From an uncultured Bacteroidales bacterium (GTDB lineage Bacteria; Bacteroidota; Bacteroidia; Bacteroidales; UBA932): a stretch of 6,333 nucleotides of DNA. Shown piece after piece: positions 5,899 through 6,333 of the stretch. The notes under the pieces are model-generated. The model saw nothing but the letters and a program-made list of their open reading frames with translations, was not told where the DNA came from and ran no database searches. A program made the position numbers and the translations under genes. Every line of letters begins with the position of its first letter. Within the stretch, counting starts at the first letter, position 1. The DNA is taken from the NCBI GenBank assembly GCA_937890845.1, contig CALADR010000413.1:1-6333 (forward strand), given 5' to 3'.

Positions 5899-5919
5899 AC
5901 TTTAGTGGAAATAGTTTTT
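5887..5919 (+). promoter_or_regulatory. Candidate promoter for ppdK (one mismatch)
   Basis: TTTG at 5887-5890, a 21-bp spacer and TAGTTTTT at 5912-5919 match the Bacteroidota pattern except for the last base of the -7 box. The spacer length equals that of the two divergent promoters at 2046-2223. Transcription would start near 5925, leaving a leader of about 25 nt. The -33 box overlaps the weak terminator hairpin. Confidence 0.4.
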
Positions 5920-5950
5920 TCTGAAAAATATATTATAAATACTTTTTATT

Positions 5951-6333
5951 ATGGATAACAACAAGAAAAGAGTTTACCGTTTCGGAGGCAAGGATGCTGA
6001 AGGAGACGGGACAATGCGTAATCTGCTTGGCGGAAAGGGTGCAAACCTCGCCGAAATGTGTAAACTCAACATACCTGTACCTGCAGGATTTACCATTACG
6101 ACTGAGTGCTGTGCAGAATATTACGCTCTAGGCGGAGGATATAATGATGCTTTGAAGGCTGAAGTAAAAGAGGCTATGAAGGCTACAGAGGCTATTATGG
6201 GCAAGAAGTTCGGTGACAAGAACGATCCTCTTCTCGTAAGCTGCCGTTCAGGTGCCAGAAGTTCAATGCCTGGAATGATGGATACTATCCTTAATATCGG
6301 TCTTTGTTCAGAGACCATTCCAGGTATGATAAA
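5951..6333 (+). CDS. ppdK: Pyruvate phosphate dikinase, N-terminal part (runs off the window)
   Basis: The first 127 codons are visible and the frame is open at the right edge; the full enzyme is usually near 900 residues. It interconverts pyruvate, ATP and phosphate with phosphoenolpyruvate, AMP and pyrophosphate, at the glycolysis/gluconeogenesis branch in the cytoplasm. The sequence starts MDNNKKRVYRFGG. It then shows LLGGKGANLAEM at 25-36 and the PVPAGFTITTE segment, both typical of the PEP-synthase/PPDK nucleotide-binding N-terminus. The near-invariant PPDK signature with CRSGARSSMPGMMDT lies at 98-112. This signature, rather than the PEP synthase version, supports PPDK. The ATG at 5951 follows an AT-rich leader and is the expected start for the family. 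A 129-bp gap with hairpins and a candidate promoter separates it from the PhoH gene, so it is probably an independent unit. Confidence 0.95.
   Translation, partial: MDNNKKRVYRFGGKDAEGDGTMRNLLGGKGANLAEMCKLNIPVPAGFTITTECCAEYYALGGGYNDALKAEVKEAMKATEAIMGKKFGDKNDPLLVSCRSGARSSMPGMMDTILNIGLCSETIPGMI

Noticed and set aside
6121..6318. Minus-strand open frame of 65 codons
   Set aside because: It is antisense to the PPDK signature region.

Overview
The window looks like a chromosomal segment of a Bacteroidota bacterium, most likely order Bacteroidales. The evidence is the -33/-7 promoter pattern TTTG-N21-TAnnTTTG, A-rich leaders instead of clear Shine-Dalgarno sites, and several proteins of Bacteroidales-type families: a secreted barrel protein, an orphan PurL-like protein and a PIN-PhoH protein. 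The sequence does not support a genus. There are no RNA genes, insertion sequences or CRISPR arrays.

Layout. Positions 1-389 hold the 3' end of a gene for a beta-rich protein with tandem Ig/FN3-like repeats. It is followed after 12 bp by a 188-residue uncharacterised protein (402-968) with a possible helix-turn-helix N-terminus. Tail to tail with it, only 4 bp away, is a membrane-anchored Hanks-type Ser/Thr kinase on the minus strand (973-2025). A roughly 200-bp divergent control region follows. It holds two well-formed promoters facing away from each other, a 19-bp palindrome over the kinase promoter, and a T7-GT-G9 tract. To the right on the plus strand lie a secreted/outer-membrane barrel-like protein (start taken as 2229, not 2205), a PurL-like orphan protein (3211-4392), a PIN-PhoH ATPase (4439-5821) and, after a hairpin-containing gap, the start of pyruvate phosphate dikinase (5951 to the window end).

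How the genes may work together. The kinase and the barrel protein are divergent and share a control region, so they may form one envelope-signalling unit: a cytoplasmic kinase domain, one membrane segment, an extracytoplasmic tail, and a secreted partner. The barrel and PurL-like genes are 13 bp apart and probably cotranscribed; the PhoH gene, 46 bp further on, may belong to the same transcript. Pyruvate phosphate dikinase appears to be a separate unit with its own candidate promoter. The most interesting items are the divergent control region, the compact and partly degenerate kinase, and the orphan PurL half that has lost the GKDSM-type motif.
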